From: Flavobacterium hibisci
Lineage (GTDB): Bacteria > Bacteroidota > Bacteroidia > Flavobacteriales > Flavobacteriaceae
Direction: 5' to 3'
Assembly (NCBI RefSeq): GCF_020026925.1
Contig: NZ_JAIQDW010000004.1
Coordinates: forward strand, 62,001-126,000
Length of the DNA: 64,000 nucleotides
Each line of letters starts with the position of its first letter. Positions within the stretch are counted from its first letter, which is position 1. The notes beneath the pieces are model-generated. The model did not search any database. It had not been told where the DNA came from and worked only from the letters and a program-made list of their open reading frames with translations. The translations under genes were made by a program, and so were the position numbers. Below are positions 16,647-26,205 of the stretch, one piece after another.

Positions 16647-16694
16647 CAAATATATAATTATTTTTATTTATTCTAAATAAACTTTATATATTTG
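16647..16694. promoter_or_regulatory. Divergent hmuR/DUF6607 promoters around a Fur-like 19-bp palindrome
   Basis: TTTATTTA (16663-16670), TTC, TAAATAAA (16674-16681) is a perfect 8-3-8 inverted repeat. On each side lies a TATATTTG -7 box: minus strand at 16654-16647 for hmuR, plus strand at 16687-16694 for the DUF6607 gene. The operator covers the -33 region of both promoters. Size, symmetry and haem-uptake context suggest Fur, but other dimeric regulators are possible. Confidence 0.65.
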
Positions 16695-16723
16695 TAAAAA
16701 TTTTTAAACTAAATAATTCAGTT

Positions 16724-17626
16724 ATGATTACAAAAAGCCTCTACTTATTAGCCGTTATGGCTGTAACCTGCAGTCTTGGATTCAGTCAGGATAAAAAACA
16801 ACAGGATATTAAATCGATAAAATCCATGTGTGGATGCTATGAAGTGAAATTTAATTTTGCAGAAACTTTTCAGTATGCAAAGGATTCAGCTTCTTATAAA
16901 CCTTCACAGACAAAGCACGAATCTGCTTTGGAATGGGTAGAATTAGTTGAGGAGACCCCAAACAAAATTGTCATGCAGCATTTATTGATTGTAAGCGATG
17001 ATATGATCATCAAACACTGGAGACAAGACTGGCTGTATGAAAACACGGATTTATATCTTTTCGATAAAAACACGTCATGGAAGTATAAAAAACTGGATAA
17101 AAAAAATGTAAAAGGACAATGGACTCAAAAAGTATATCAGGTAGATGACAGTCCAAGATATGAAGGAACTGCAACCTGGGTACATGTGGACGGAAAGGAT
17201 TACTGGGCAAACGTTACTGACGCACCATTACCAAGAAGAGAACATACAAAACGTAATGATTATAATGTTTTAAAAAGAAGAAATATCCATGAAATCACTG
17301 CTACAGGATGGAACCATGAGCAGGACAATGACAAATTGTTTCGTGATGGCAGCGGAAAAGATGTTTTGCTGGCACAGGAAAAAGGAATGGACATTTATAC
17401 TAAAGTTCCGGATAGTAAATGTATTGCTGCTCAAAAATGGTGGAAGGAAAACAATGCACTTTGGAAAAATGTTCGTGACAAATGGCAGACTCTTTTTGAC
17501 AGACATCAGGACTTAAACTTAGAAGCCAAAGTAGAGAAAAAAACACTTTATTCTCTTTTGTTTGATTTGAAACCAGATGCTTCAAAATCAGAAACTGATG
17601 CTATCATCCAAAAGTTTGTGAAATAA
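16724..17626 (+). CDS. DUF6607-family secreted protein of the haem-uptake locus
   Basis: 300 residues with a signal peptide ending at GFSQD (about 22). The mature protein is soluble and rich in W, K and D, with SMCGCYEVKFNFAETF near the start, WVELVEETPNK, IVKHWRQDW-like IIKHWRQDWLYEN, and APLPRREHTKRNDYNV. The pattern matches DUF6607, a Bacteroidota family of unknown function. The CGC pair and the many aromatic and His residues could bind a cofactor, but I see no defined haem motif. It is transcribed divergently from hmuR from a shared operator, so it probably acts in haem or iron acquisition. Confidence 0.78.
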   Translation: MITKSLYLLAVMAVTCSLGFSQDKKQQDIKSIKSMCGCYEVKFNFAETFQYAKDSASYKPSQTKHESALEWVELVEETPNKIVMQHLLIVSDDMIIKHWRQDWLYENTDLYLFDKNTSWKYKKLDKKNVKGQWTQKVYQVDDSPRYEGTATWVHVDGKDYWANVTDAPLPRREHTKRNDYNVLKRRNIHEITATGWNHEQDNDKLFRDGSGKDVLLAQEKGMDIYTKVPDSKCIAAQKWWKENNALWKNVRDKWQTLFDRHQDLNLEAKVEKKTLYSLLFDLKPDASKSETDAIIQKFVK

Positions 17627-17646
17627 AATATTTTGTTTTAGTTGTT

Positions 17647-17681
17647 AAAAGAGCCTGTAATTTAAAACTATAGGCTCTTTT
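17647..17681. terminator. Bidirectional terminator between DUF6607 gene and argS
   Basis: Arms AAAAGAGCCT (17647-17656) and AGGCTCTTTT (17672-17681). It sits between two convergent genes and has T-rich tails both ways. Confidence 0.85.
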
Positions 17682-17710
17682 ATTATGCTTTTTGGAATAT
17701 TATAAGCTAT

Positions 17711-19489
17711 CTACATTCTCTCAGGAACTTCAATTCCTAATAAGGTAAAAGCAGATCTGATAACCTCACCCACTTTTTGCGAAAGCTGTACCCTGAAAAT
17801 CTTTTTAATCAAATCAACTTCTCCTAAAATGTGTACTGATTGATAGAATGAATTGTATTCTTTTACCAAATCATACGTATAATTTGCAATTAAAGCCGGG
17901 CTATGATTTTGTGCCGCATTTTGAATTATTTCCGGGAAAAGCTGGATTAGTTTTACCAGTTCTTTTTCTTTTTCGTGCAATTCTTCAATGGTCGTTATAG
18001 CAGAAAAATCAAAATCGGCTTTACGGATAATAGATTGAATTCTGGCATACGTATATTGAATAAACGGACCTGTATTACCAGCAAAATCGACAGATTCTTC
18101 CGGATTGAACAAAATACGCTTTTTAGGATCTACTTTTAAAATGTAATATTTTAATGCGCCAAGTCCAATTGTTTTGTACAATTTAGCCTTTTCTTCAGCA
18201 GAATAACCGTCGAGTTTCCCTAAATCTTCAGAGATCTGTTTGGCTGTTGCCGTCATATCATGCATCAGGTCATCGGCATCTACCACGGTTCCTTCACGGC
18301 TTTTCATTTTTCCGGATGGTAAATCAACCATTCCGTATGACAAATGATACAAGCTTGAAGCCCAGTCAAAACCTAACTTTTTCAGGATTAAGAATAATAC
18401 TTTAAAATGATAATCCTGCTCATTTCCAACGGTATAAACCATTCCGCCAACATCCGGCATATCTTTTACACGCTGAATTGCAGTTCCGATATCTTGTGTC
18501 ATATAAACAGCAGTCCCATCAGAACGTAATACAATTTTACGATCCAAACCTTCATCTGTCAAGTCAATCCAGACTGAACCATCAGGATCTTTTTCGAAAA
18601 CACCTTTATCAATCCCAACCTGAACCACATCTTTACCTAATAAATACGTATTGCTTTCGTAATAATATTTATCAAAATCAACTCCAAGATTGGTATAAGT
18701 TGTAGCAAAACCGTCATACACCCATTGGTTCATCTTCTTCCAAAGCGCGATTACTTTTTCATCCCCAGCTTCCCATTTTTTTAGCATATCCTGGGCTTCA
18801 CCGATAATTGGCGCTTGCTTCTTGGCTTCCTCTTCCGTTTTGCCAGTTTCTATTAATCGATTGATTTCACTTTTATATGCTTTATCAAACTCAACATAAT
18901 ATTTTCCTACTAACTTATCCCCTTTTAAGCCTGAAGATTCAGGAGTTTCTCCGTTTCCAAATTTTTCCCAGGCCAGCATCGATTTGCAGATATGGATTCC
19001 GCGGTCGTTGATAATTTGTGTTTTATATACTTTTTTACCAGAAGCTTTCAAAATTTCAGCAACAGAATAACCTAATAAGTTGTTACGTACATGCCCTAAA
19101 TGCAAAGGTTTATTAGTATTTGGCGAAGAATACTCCACCATGATCGCTTTCTCATCAGGATTTGGAGTTACATAACCAAACTTGGTATTGTCCCGTATCT
19201 CATTGAAGAAATTCAGATAATAACGATCTGCAATCACGATATTAAGGAAACCAGAAACGACATTGAATCTTGCAACTTCGGCCACATTTTCAACAAGGTA
19301 ATCTCCAATTTTATTTCCTAATTCGGCAGGATTACTTTTAGTCAATTTCAATAAAGGGAAAATCACCATCGTAATATCGCCCTCAAACTCTTTTCGCGTA
19401 GCCTGAAATTCGATTTTATCGACAGTAACATCAAATAATGCCTGAATGGCGTTTTGTATAGAAGGAGTAAGAATTTGTGATAATGACAT
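17711..19489 (-). CDS. argS: Arginyl-tRNA synthetase
   Basis: Class I aminoacyl-tRNA synthetase that charges tRNA-Arg in the cytosol. The start at MSLSQILTPSIQ gives 592 residues; eight upstream in-frame codons lack family similarity. The order is the N-terminal Add-1 tRNA-binding domain (1-115), the catalytic Rossmann fold with EYSSPNTNKPLHLGHVRNN (HIGH motif), the KMKSREGTVVDADDL loop replacing KMSKS, and a C-terminal anticodon-binding helical domain from about 465 (FIQYTYARIQSI) ending LLGIEVPERM. Length is typical. Confidence 0.97.
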   Translation of the reverse strand: MSLSQILTPSIQNAIQALFDVTVDKIEFQATRKEFEGDITMVIFPLLKLTKSNPAELGNKIGDYLVENVAEVARFNVVSGFLNIVIADRYYLNFFNEIRDNTKFGYVTPNPDEKAIMVEYSSPNTNKPLHLGHVRNNLLGYSVAEILKASGKKVYKTQIINDRGIHICKSMLAWEKFGNGETPESSGLKGDKLVGKYYVEFDKAYKSEINRLIETGKTEEEAKKQAPIIGEAQDMLKKWEAGDEKVIALWKKMNQWVYDGFATTYTNLGVDFDKYYYESNTYLLGKDVVQVGIDKGVFEKDPDGSVWIDLTDEGLDRKIVLRSDGTAVYMTQDIGTAIQRVKDMPDVGGMVYTVGNEQDYHFKVLFLILKKLGFDWASSLYHLSYGMVDLPSGKMKSREGTVVDADDLMHDMTATAKQISEDLGKLDGYSAEEKAKLYKTIGLGALKYYILKVDPKKRILFNPEESVDFAGNTGPFIQYTYARIQSIIRKADFDFSAITTIEELHEKEKELVKLIQLFPEIIQNAAQNHSPALIANYTYDLVKEYNSFYQSVHILGEVDLIKKIFRVQLSQKVGEVIRSAFTLLGIEVPERM

Positions 19490-19774
19490 GTAAACTTTTT
19501 TTAAGGTGAGCAAATATACTGCTTATTCATCAATTTGAGAAAACGAAAAACATATTAAATAGTAAAAAAGAGTTAGAAATTCTTAAAAAAATGAGAGCGC
19601 AAATTGTTAAAATTATCAAAAAATCAAAACACTAATGTATTATAAAACAGTCACTGTATATAAGTTTTAGCTTTTTTCTGTAAAAATGTTGTAACAAATC
19701 ATTAATAAAATGGTCTTATTATCAAATTTGAAAACAATCATCAATCAAATCAAAAATAATCAACTAAAATAATT

Positions 19775-22183
19775 ATGAAATTAAAATACTTATTGTTTGC
19801 ATTACTGGGAGTAATTGCAACAACTCATGCCCAGAATACGGGAACGGTATCCGGGAAAGTTATTGAAAAATCGAATAAAGCTCCTATTTCTTATGCTACG
19901 GTTTCGATTAAAGACAACGGAAAAGTCATTTCCGGAGTGAATACAGACGACAATGGGGATTTTACGATTAAAAACCTTGCCCTAAAAAGTTACACAATCG
20001 AAATTCAGTACATTGGTTTTAGAAAATATATTGGATCTGTCATTTTAAGTGATAACAAAAAATCAGCTACGGTTAATGTATCTCTTGAAGAAGAAGCAAC
20101 GCAGCTAAAAGGCGTGAATATTGTTGCTGAACGTTCTACAATTGAGCAGAAAATCGACCGTAAAGTAATCAATGTTGGGAAAGATTTAACCACAGCAGGG
20201 GCTTCGGCATCTGAGATCATGAATAATATTCCGTCTGTGAATGTAGATCAGGACGGAAAGCTTTCGCTTCGCGGAAATGACAATGTACGTGTATTAATTG
20301 ACGGACGTCCTTCTAATATTGATCCAGCGCAATTATTAAAACAAATTCCATCGACTTCTATCAAAAAAATTGAGTTGATTACCAATCCAAGTGCGAAATA
20401 CAACCCTGAGGGAATGTCGGGAATCATCAATATTGTTTTGCACAAAAATGCCAATAACGGTTTCAACGGAAGTTATAGCGGTGGAATTACCTTTGGGAAA
20501 ACTGCGAAATACAATCAGTCTTTAGATTTAAATTATAAAACCGGTAAAGTAAATTTCTTTGGAAACGGCGGAACTAATTTCGGGACTTATTTTAATGATG
20601 GCTTCATCAAAAAAACAGATAAAAGCACTATCCAAAACTTAGACATTTCTAATAAAAATGATTCATACTTATATAAAATTGGAATGGATTATTTAATTGA
20701 TGATCATAATACATTATCTTTTTATACTACTCAAAATAAAGCAACAGGACTTGGATTCGTAAATACTGATATTGATTATTTTAATTCACCGGAAGGAATT
20801 AGTAATATATATCAAAAAGGAAGATATGAAGGTCCGAACACAACCGGAACTTATAATCTGGCTTACAAACACATCTTTAAAAAAGAAGGCCACACGTTAG
20901 ATTTTGAAGGAAATTATAGTACTACAGAGGAAACCCAGAATGCTTCTTTTGATACTGAAACCATAAAAACAGATAATACATCCAACAGAAATGTTTATAG
21001 TGATTTCATAAATGACAAACGTAAATTAAGCACTTTGAATGTGGATTATGTAAATCCTTTAAATGAAAAAACTACATTGGAAGCGGGTGCTGAAGCCAGA
21101 ATAACGAAAACCGAGAATAATTATGCAACTGAAAATCCGTTTGCTGAATTCCCTGTATCTAATTATATATATGATACTAATATTTATTCAGCTTATGTAA
21201 CTTTTGGTCAGAAATTCAAAAAATTCAGTTATCAACTGGGAGCGCGTTTTGAAAGTTATAATCTCAAATCCAATTTAAACTACGGTTATAAAATATTTAA
21301 TGATGATTATATTACCTTATATCCTTCTGCTTATTTAACGTATAATCTGAACGAAAAAAACACTTTTCAGTTGAGTTACAGCCGTCGTGTTGATCGCCCA
21401 AGTTTAGAACAGACAAAACCGATTCGTGAGTTTTCGACTCCATTGGTTACCTCATTTGGAAATCAGGACTTAAGACCACAGTTTACCAATTCTGTAGAAT
21501 TAAATTATACCAAAACTTTAGAAAAAGGAAGCTTTACTACAGGTGTATTTTACAGAAGTATTAACGATCCGATTAGCAGAACTTTAAGACCGGATGAATT
21601 AAATCCAAATAAACAAATTATGAGTTTTACTAATTATGATCATAATACTTCGTATGGATTTGAAGTTTCTTTAAATTACAAAATTACAAAATGGTGGGAT
21701 ATCCAGCCTTCTATCGACTTTTCAAGCATCAATCAGCAAGGAGTTGTGTTTAAATATGATGAAACAGAACCTACAAAAAGCACTGCAGAGGAGAGAACAG
21801 TTACAGTGGCAGCATTCAACGCCCGTATGAATTCTAACTTCAAGGCCACAAAACGTTTAAGCTTTTTATTATTCGGATTTTACAGAGGACCAGTTGAAGA
21901 TGTACAGCAGGAAAGAAAGGAAATGTACAAAATAGATATGGGTTCACGCTATACTCTATTAGACAACAAAATGAATATAAGCGTACGTTTTAATGACGTT
22001 TTTAATACTATGAAATATGCTTTTGATACCCAATATCCTTATCCTCAATCAGGACAGTTTACCTGGGAAAGTCAAACAGTTTACCTGGGTTTAACTTACA
22101 ACTTTGGTGGTGCAAAAATCAAAAAATTACAACGTAAACAAAGAGATGACAATACCAGTAAAGATGCTGGCGGAATGTTTTAA
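19775..22183 (+). CDS. TonB-dependent receptor-like outer-membrane beta-barrel protein (OMP_b-brl_2 type)
   Basis: 802 residues: signal peptide (ending TTHAQ, about 20), carboxypeptidase-like regulatory domain (about 23-110, GTVSGKVIEKSNKAPISYATV), plug (about 125-225, ASASEIMNNIPSVNVDQDG, LIDGRPSNIDPAQLLKQIP, ITNPSAKYNPEGMSGIINI), and a barrel typical of the outer-membrane beta-barrel family PF14905, ending in a soluble tail KLQRKQRDDNTSKDAGGMF instead of a terminal aromatic residue. Substrate unknown; no SusD or regulator gene is adjacent. A 285-bp upstream spacer shows no recognised operator. Confidence 0.87.
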   Translation: MKLKYLLFALLGVIATTHAQNTGTVSGKVIEKSNKAPISYATVSIKDNGKVISGVNTDDNGDFTIKNLALKSYTIEIQYIGFRKYIGSVILSDNKKSATVNVSLEEEATQLKGVNIVAERSTIEQKIDRKVINVGKDLTTAGASASEIMNNIPSVNVDQDGKLSLRGNDNVRVLIDGRPSNIDPAQLLKQIPSTSIKKIELITNPSAKYNPEGMSGIINIVLHKNANNGFNGSYSGGITFGKTAKYNQSLDLNYKTGKVNFFGNGGTNFGTYFNDGFIKKTDKSTIQNLDISNKNDSYLYKIGMDYLIDDHNTLSFYTTQNKATGLGFVNTDIDYFNSPEGISNIYQKGRYEGPNTTGTYNLAYKHIFKKEGHTLDFEGNYSTTEETQNASFDTETIKTDNTSNRNVYSDFINDKRKLSTLNVDYVNPLNEKTTLEAGAEARITKTENNYATENPFAEFPVSNYIYDTNIYSAYVTFGQKFKKFSYQLGARFESYNLKSNLNYGYKIFNDDYITLYPSAYLTYNLNEKNTFQLSYSRRVDRPSLEQTKPIREFSTPLVTSFGNQDLRPQFTNSVELNYTKTLEKGSFTTGVFYRSINDPISRTLRPDELNPNKQIMSFTNYDHNTSYGFEVSLNYKITKWWDIQPSIDFSSINQQGVVFKYDETEPTKSTAEERTVTVAAFNARMNSNFKATKRLSFLLFGFYRGPVEDVQQERKEMYKIDMGSRYTLLDNKMNISVRFNDVFNTMKYAFDTQYPYPQSGQFTWESQTVYLGLTYNFGGAKIKKLQRKQRDDNTSKDAGGMF

Positions 22184-22221
22184 ACGATTATTTTTTACTA
22201 TTTTAATTAGCACTTGTAGAG

Positions 22222-22258
22222 AAAAAGGCCTGAAGTTTGCCAGCTTCAGGCCTTTTTT
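22222..22258. terminator. Terminator between the TonB-like receptor and cutC
   Basis: Arms AAAAAGGCCTGAAG (22222-22235) and CTTCAGGCCTTTTTT (22244-22258), a 13-bp stem between convergent genes. Confidence 0.9.
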
Positions 22259-22270
22259 ACGAACTCGTTT

Positions 22271-22942
22271 TTATAAAAAATTTCGAATTTCTTTTACTTC
22301 TTCCGGATTTGCGGTTTCTGTATTATCTGTAATAGCCGATGAATGATAAAAAGTAGGTTCTAATTTATCCTGCAATAACTTAATATTTGAAGATCGTAAT
22401 CCCCCGCCAGGCATAATTTCAATTCTGTCACCGGCTAATTTTTGAATTTTTTCAAGATTAAAAATTCCCTGTTCAACGTTTATTTCCTGTCCGGAGGTTA
22501 AAATTGTTTTAAAACCGCAATCTATAATATTTTCTAAAGACTGCTCAACATTTTTAACAACATCAAAAGCCCGATGAAAAGTACACGGAAGCGGTCTGGC
22601 CAAATTGACTAATTCCAGATTTTTCTTTTTATTGATAGTACCATCTTCATTTAAAATCCCAAAAACAAAACCATCAACTCCTAACTTTTTAAACTGTTTT
22701 ATATCTTGTTTCATTTCGGCAATTTCCTCATCTGTATAAAAAAAATCTCCACCTCGGGGTCTTATGATCACATGCATTTTTATGGAAAGTTTTTCACGAA
22801 CCTTGACCGTTAAAACATAATTTGGCGTTGTACCTCCAAGCTCCATATTCTCGCACAATTCGATTCGGTCAGCACCGTTATCCTGTGCAATTAAAGCTGA
22901 TTCATAATTAAAGCAGGCTATTTCGAGTTGATTTTTTTTCAT
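22271..22942 (-). CDS. cutC: CutC-family protein
   Basis: 223 residues forming a complete CutC TIM barrel: LEIACFNYESALIAQDNGADRIELCEN at the N-terminus, MHVIIRPRGGDFFY, VDGFVFGILNEDG, TFHRAFD, and IMPGGGLRSSNI. CutC was named for copper homeostasis in E. coli, but that role is disputed and its true reaction is unclear. It is a single gene with its own downstream terminator. Confidence 0.93.
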   Translation of the reverse strand: MKKNQLEIACFNYESALIAQDNGADRIELCENMELGGTTPNYVLTVKVREKLSIKMHVIIRPRGGDFFYTDEEIAEMKQDIKQFKKLGVDGFVFGILNEDGTINKKKNLELVNLARPLPCTFHRAFDVVKNVEQSLENIIDCGFKTILTSGQEINVEQGIFNLEKIQKLAGDRIEIMPGGGLRSSNIKLLQDKLEPTFYHSSAITDNTETANPEEVKEIRNFL

Positions 22943-22975
22943 TATATAAAGGAATTCAATTGAACCAAATATAAA

Positions 22976-23004
22976 AAAACCTGCTTCAAAGCGAAACAGG
23001 TTTT
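22976..23004 (-). terminator. Hairpin in the cutC-fabH spacer (upstream of fabH stop side)
   Basis: Arms AAAACCTG (22976-22983) and CAGGTTTT (22997-23004), flanked by A/T runs on both sides. It lies 21 bp downstream of the fabH stop and terminates fabH on the minus strand before cutC. Confidence 0.8.
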
Positions 23005-23025
23005 ATATAATTTACACAAATAAAC

Positions 23026-24033
23026 TTACCATTTGATAATAGCACTTGCCCAGGTAAATCCACTTCCAAAAGCTGCTAAAACAACAGTATCTCCAGACTT
23101 AATTTTTCCTTGTTCCCAGGCTTCTGTTAAAGCAATCGGGATAGACGCTGCAGTTGTATTACCATATTTCTGGATATTATTATGAACCTGATCGTCTGAT
23201 AATTTGAACTTATTCTGAATGAATTGCGAGATTCTTAAATTTGCCTGATGCGGGATCAGCATATCAATATCCGACACTTGCAAACCATTTGCCTCTAAGC
23301 CTTCATTTATAACTTCTGCAAAACGCACAACTGCATTTTTAAATACAAATTGCCCATTCATATACGGATAATAACTTTCGTCATTAGGGTCATTATCGGC
23401 AATAATATCAGTTACCCAACGCGCTCCCATTCCTGGTGCCTGCAACGCCAATTCTTCAGCATGCTGCCCTTCAGAATGTAAATGCGTTGATAAAATTCCT
23501 TTTGACAAATCTTCTTCACGGCTTAAAACTGCCGCTCCTGCCCCATCTCCAAAAATTACCGAAACGCCACGCCCACGGGTTGTCATGTCTAATCCTGTTG
23601 AATGTACCTCAGAACCAATTACCAGAATATTTTTATACATTCCGGTCTTAATATATTGATCCGCAACAGAAATAGCATACACAAAACCTGAACATTGATT
23701 TCTAACATCCAATGCCCCTACGGTTCTCAATCCCAAATCACGTTGTACCAAAACTCCGGGTCCTGGAAAATAGTAATCAGGACTCAATGTAGCAAAAACG
23801 ACAAAATCAATATCTTCTTTGACTACGCCGGAACGTTCAATTGCTATCTTAGCAGCTTTGACCCCCATAGAAGTTGTAGTGTCTTCACCACGAATAATAT
23901 GTCTTCTTTCCTGAATTCCGGTCCGCTCCTGAATCCACTCATCATTGGTATCCATAATCTTAGACAAATCATCGTTTGTCACCACATTTGAAGGAACATA
24001 ATATCCTAAGCCCGCAATTTTTGAATGATACAT
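23026..24033 (-). CDS. fabH: 3-oxoacyl-ACP synthase III (KAS III) family protein
   Basis: 335 residues with the full catalytic triad: Cys114 (NQCSGFVYA), His262 (PHQANLRI) and Asn292 (YGNTTAASIP). KAS III condenses an acyl-CoA with malonyl-ACP to start fatty acid synthesis, and in Bacteroidota it often accepts branched primers. Flavobacterium genomes usually carry more than one FabH-like gene; this one is not next to the plsX-rpmF cluster, so it may be a second paralogue for a special product. A TAAATTTG -7 box lies at 24066-24073 on this strand. Confidence 0.9.
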   Translation of the reverse strand: MYHSKIAGLGYYVPSNVVTNDDLSKIMDTNDEWIQERTGIQERRHIIRGEDTTTSMGVKAAKIAIERSGVVKEDIDFVVFATLSPDYYFPGPGVLVQRDLGLRTVGALDVRNQCSGFVYAISVADQYIKTGMYKNILVIGSEVHSTGLDMTTRGRGVSVIFGDGAGAAVLSREEDLSKGILSTHLHSEGQHAEELALQAPGMGARWVTDIIADNDPNDESYYPYMNGQFVFKNAVVRFAEVINEGLEANGLQVSDIDMLIPHQANLRISQFIQNKFKLSDDQVHNNIQKYGNTTAASIPIALTEAWEQGKIKSGDTVVLAAFGSGFTWASAIIKW

Positions 24034-24065
24034 ACTCTCTTTTTTATTAGTTTAAAACTGGATTG

Positions 24066-24073
24066 CAAATTTA
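24066..24073 (-). promoter_or_regulatory. -7 box of fabH with AGTATAC repeats upstream
   Basis: TAAATTTG (minus strand) lies about 33 bp before the ATG. Just upstream the motif AGTATAC occurs twice (24074-24080 and 24092-24098), 18 bp apart, in the spacer and -33 region, which could be a binding site. Confidence 0.45.
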
Positions 24074-24205
24074 AGTATACTTTAAAACATTAGTATACAA
24101 ATTACTATTTTTTTCGCAATTGACAATTTTCTGTATCTTAAAAAACATTTTATTTCAAATTAGTCCTTTTTCAGAAAACTACTTGTTCAGGTTACAAAAC
24201 GAAAA

Positions 24206-24231
24206 CCCCTAAAAAGTAAACAATTTAGGGG
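24206..24231 (-). terminator. Terminator of the M61 peptidase gene
   Basis: Arms CCCCTAAA (24206-24213) and TTTAGGGG (24224-24231). It lies 24 bp after the stop and is followed on the minus strand by TTTTCGTTTT. Confidence 0.8.
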
Positions 24232-24254
24232 CTTCGCTTATGATTTTTATTTTC

Positions 24255-26108
24255 TTATCCTTTTAGCCAGGCATTTTTAAGTTTTTCTTTTGAAGCATCT
24301 GTAGCTTTAAAAGTTTCACTTTCTTCGTAAGGTAATTTTACTGTACCTTTTATTGTTTTATCACTGCCAGCTCTTTTTATCTGAACCGTAATCGGATCAT
24401 TTTCTTTCCAGTTTTCACTCTCACCAATTAAATCATATATATTATCTAAAGTATATGGTTTAGCATTTATTGACAAAATTACATCTCCTGGTTTTAGATC
24501 CAGATTAGTAAAAAACGGATTTAACTCAACATCCTGACGAACACTTATCTGTTTCGTTTTTGGATCAACTCCTATGTATGGTGCCTGCCCTTTTATGAAA
24601 ACTGAACCCGCTTTTTTCTCAGATGCCTTTGTAACGCCCACTTTAGCTAAATATTGATCATACTGAATAGGAATTGTTCCGGCAACATGCGTTTTAAGGA
24701 ATTCCCCAACTTCAGGATAAGTCAATTTTGTGATTTTATCAAAAAGTTCATTGTCGTTAAATGGTTTTTCAACTCCATACTCTTCAGATAGTTTATGCAT
24801 CAGATCAAGAATACCTCGCTCACCATTACTTTTTTCCCTTATGATAATATCAATACACATTCCGATTAATGCCCCTTTTTGATATACATTTAAATATTGG
24901 TCTTTGTAAGGCTGCTCCAGTACATTTTTACTCATCACTGTAAATGACATCGTATCATTTAAACTTTTTGCCTGTTCGATTTTATCCGCAATACGGGTAT
25001 AAAATTCAGCTTCGTCAATTAAGCCCTGATTAATCTGAAAAAGATTCGCGAAATATTCTGTTACACCTTCGTACATCCATAAATGTTCAGACATCTTTGG
25101 AGCATTATAATCAAAATATTGGATTTCCTTAGAGTGAATAGTCAATGGCGTTACAATATGAAAAAATTCGTGTGAAACGACATCTTTCATCGACTCAACC
25201 AACTTCTCTTTCGGCATCGATTCAGGTAAAACAACTGTAGTGACTGTTGGGTGTTCTAAAGCCCCAAATCCATGCGCATCATCCTTTTCCATACTTGACA
25301 AATACAATAAAACGGTATATTTTTTAGTAGCATTTACTTTGCCTAGAAAGTTTTTTTGTGCCGTCATCATTGTTTTCATTTCCGGAGTAATACTTTCTGC
25401 AGTGAATTTTCCGGTTGGAGAATAAACTGCAATCAGAATATCCATCCCGTTAACGTTGAATGTAGTATAATCAGGCTTAGAATACATAATTGGATTCTCT
25501 ACCAAAACAGCATAACGGGGCGTTGTAAAAACATCACTTGTTTTACTTGCATCTTCATCTGTCATTGAAGTTGCTCCCCAAAGTATTTCTGGATGTGTGA
25601 TGGTAACTTTATACGGAACATCTAATTTATCCTGAAAATATCCAACAAACCCATGCGTATTTACCATAAAATTGATTCCGGCATTTATGTTTGTTCCGGC
25701 TGGAGAAAAAACATCATCATTACCAAAACCCGTTCCTTTTTCTGTATCAAAAGTATCGCCAACCAAATAGGTAATGGTTTTCAATTTTTTTGCATCCGAA
25801 ATTGACCATGAGTTATCATCGATCCTTTTTACATTTAGCGCATTCCCTTTTACATCAAAAGCTTTAAAACCATCTGAATATTTCCCGTAATTATCTGTAG
25901 AATAAGTTCCCGGAACAGTTTTAGGTATACTGTAAATTACTTCATCAGTTTTTATCTGAGGTGCGGTTACTGTAACCAAAACTTTATCCTCTTTTACATC
26001 AGTAAGATTAATATTTACAGCAACGTTTTCATTCGCTGCACTTGACGTCCCTGTTTTACAGCTCCATAAGGTAACTGCAAGCGCTAATGTGCAAATTATT
26101 TTTTTCAT
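24255..26108 (-). CDS. M61-family metallopeptidase lipoprotein with PDZ domain
   Basis: 617 residues with lipobox LWSC (Cys17), so it is envelope-anchored. An N-terminal beta domain (about 25-190) precedes a gluzincin catalytic domain. The zinc site is HEFFH at 313-317 with the third ligand Glu347 in YEGVTEYFA. A PDZ domain follows at about 505-595 (PYIGVDPKTKQISVRQDV, LKPGDVILSINAKPY). This is the order of glycyl-aminopeptidase-like M61 enzymes. All ligands are present, so activity is expected. It is a single gene with a terminator on each side. Confidence 0.92.
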   Translation of the reverse strand: MKKIICTLALAVTLWSCKTGTSSAANENVAVNINLTDVKEDKVLVTVTAPQIKTDEVIYSIPKTVPGTYSTDNYGKYSDGFKAFDVKGNALNVKRIDDNSWSISDAKKLKTITYLVGDTFDTEKGTGFGNDDVFSPAGTNINAGINFMVNTHGFVGYFQDKLDVPYKVTITHPEILWGATSMTDEDASKTSDVFTTPRYAVLVENPIMYSKPDYTTFNVNGMDILIAVYSPTGKFTAESITPEMKTMMTAQKNFLGKVNATKKYTVLLYLSSMEKDDAHGFGALEHPTVTTVVLPESMPKEKLVESMKDVVSHEFFHIVTPLTIHSKEIQYFDYNAPKMSEHLWMYEGVTEYFANLFQINQGLIDEAEFYTRIADKIEQAKSLNDTMSFTVMSKNVLEQPYKDQYLNVYQKGALIGMCIDIIIREKSNGERGILDLMHKLSEEYGVEKPFNDNELFDKITKLTYPEVGEFLKTHVAGTIPIQYDQYLAKVGVTKASEKKAGSVFIKGQAPYIGVDPKTKQISVRQDVELNPFFTNLDLKPGDVILSINAKPYTLDNIYDLIGESENWKENDPITVQIKRAGSDKTIKGTVKLPYEESETFKATDASKEKLKNAWLKG

Positions 26109-26177
26109 TTATTAAAAGTTTAATTTTTATATGAGTCTTACAAATTATAAAACTGTTACAGTAAAGATATAAATAAA

Positions 26178-26202
26178 AAAACTCCTGCAATTCAGGAGTT
26201 TT
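26178..26202 (-). terminator. Terminator of the DUF2805 gene
   Basis: Arms AAAACTCCTG (26178-26187) and CAGGAGTTTT (26193-26202) with a 5-nt loop, directly after the stop at 26206. Confidence 0.88.
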
Positions 26203-26205
26203 CAT

